Below are positions 5,149 through 5,214 of a stretch of 5,214 nt of DNA, piece by piece (the first letter of the stretch is position 1; every line of letters starts with the position of its first letter). The position numbers and the translations under genes are program-made. The DNA comes from Eggerthellaceae bacterium (GTDB lineage: Bacteria > Actinomycetota > Coriobacteriia > Coriobacteriales > Eggerthellaceae), in assembly GCA_900754955.1 (NCBI GenBank), contig CAAEEV010000006.1, positions 1 through 5,214 on the forward strand, written 5' to 3'. Under the pieces are notes generated by a model that worked only from the letters and a program-made list of their open reading frames with translations, ran no database searches and was not told where the DNA came from.

Positions 5149-5163
5149 GGCGAAGGAGGCATC

Positions 5164-5214
5164 ATGGATCAGACGCGCGTCATCGAAGTGAAGAAGAACA
5201 TCCTGGCGGCCAAC
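5164..5214 (+). CDS. hypB: Probable hydrogenase nickel incorporation GTPase HypB, first 17 codons only
   Basis: ATG 5164 follows an excellent AAGGAGG site by 4 bases, and the gene runs off the right edge. The 17 visible residues, MDQTRVIEVKKNILAAN, fit the N-terminus of HypB, which typically reads as a short VIEVKxxIL segment then an Asn before the GTPase domain. HypB is a GTPase that helps insert nickel into [NiFe] hydrogenases. None of its metal-binding or GTPase motifs fall inside the window, so this call rests on a short similarity from memory. That a gene starts here is well supported; its identity is moderate. Confidence 0.55.
   Translation, partial: MDQTRVIEVKKNILAAN

Larger units (their letters stand above)
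4819..5163. other. Intergenic region between divergent PAP2 and hypB-like genes
   Basis: No convincing gene is seen in these 345 bases. Open frames on both strands give Arg/Ala/Pro-rich translations with no recognisable motif. On the minus strand an isolated AAGGAG (4878-4873) has no start codon at a usable distance. The right end holds the promoter at 5072-5101 and leader hairpin at 5123-5148. No RNA gene was recognised in 4830-5065. Confidence 0.6.

Noticed and set aside
4838..5191. Short open frames on both strands in the region before the hypB-like gene.
   Set aside because: None has a good ribosome site or recognisable protein pattern; Arg-rich translations are typical of non-coding GC-rich DNA.
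1..5214. CRISPR array, tRNA/rRNA, insertion sequence or phage attachment site.
   Set aside because: No regularly spaced repeats, tRNA-like cloverleaf, transposase gene or paired terminal repeats were seen.

Overview
No complete, previously undescribed system is visible here. The window is a run of ordinary chromosomal genes from a visibly GC-rich bacterium, with a few real oddities. Strong Shine-Dalgarno sites, GC-biased third positions, a probable hydrogenase-maturation gene at the right edge and the overall protein style suggest a high-GC anaerobic gut actinobacterium such as Coriobacteriia/Eggerthellaceae. This placement is inference, not proof.

Left part (1-2240): a divergent, probably co-regulated locus. 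A CPBP-type membrane protein (1-393, minus, cut by the window edge) faces a two-gene operon: a short GntR/YtrA-type repressor (586-1116) overlapping by 4 bases a polytopic DUF1648/DUF5808-like protein (1113-2240). The only AT-rich stretch nearby, at about 481-540, holds two overlapping promoters pointing in opposite directions and a perfect inverted repeat, GTTCTA-N7-TAGAAC, plus a third copy of the half-site. This layout fits one autoregulated repressor controlling both sides. The CPBP protein appears to have lost its whole middle, including the glutamate motif and the second catalytic motif, by an in-frame deletion.

Middle part (2309-3504): a family-6-type hypoxanthine/deoxyinosine-DNA glycosylase followed without a stop codon by an NAD(P)H-hydrate epimerase (NnrE/YjeF_N) domain. 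The glycosylase reading frame is broken at about 2561-2565 by what looks like one missing base. If real, this splits the glycosylase between its two active-site motifs and also removes the obvious start from the epimerase half. It may instead be a sequencing error.

Right part (3505-5214): a structured leader and a 151-residue four-helix membrane protein of unknown function (3763-4218), then a convergent PAP2-type phosphatase (4270-4818, minus). A non-coding stretch of about 345 bases follows, ending in a good sigma70-like promoter, a GC-rich leader hairpin and the first 17 codons of a gene that looks like hypB (5164 to the edge). These right-hand genes show no evident functional link to each other.
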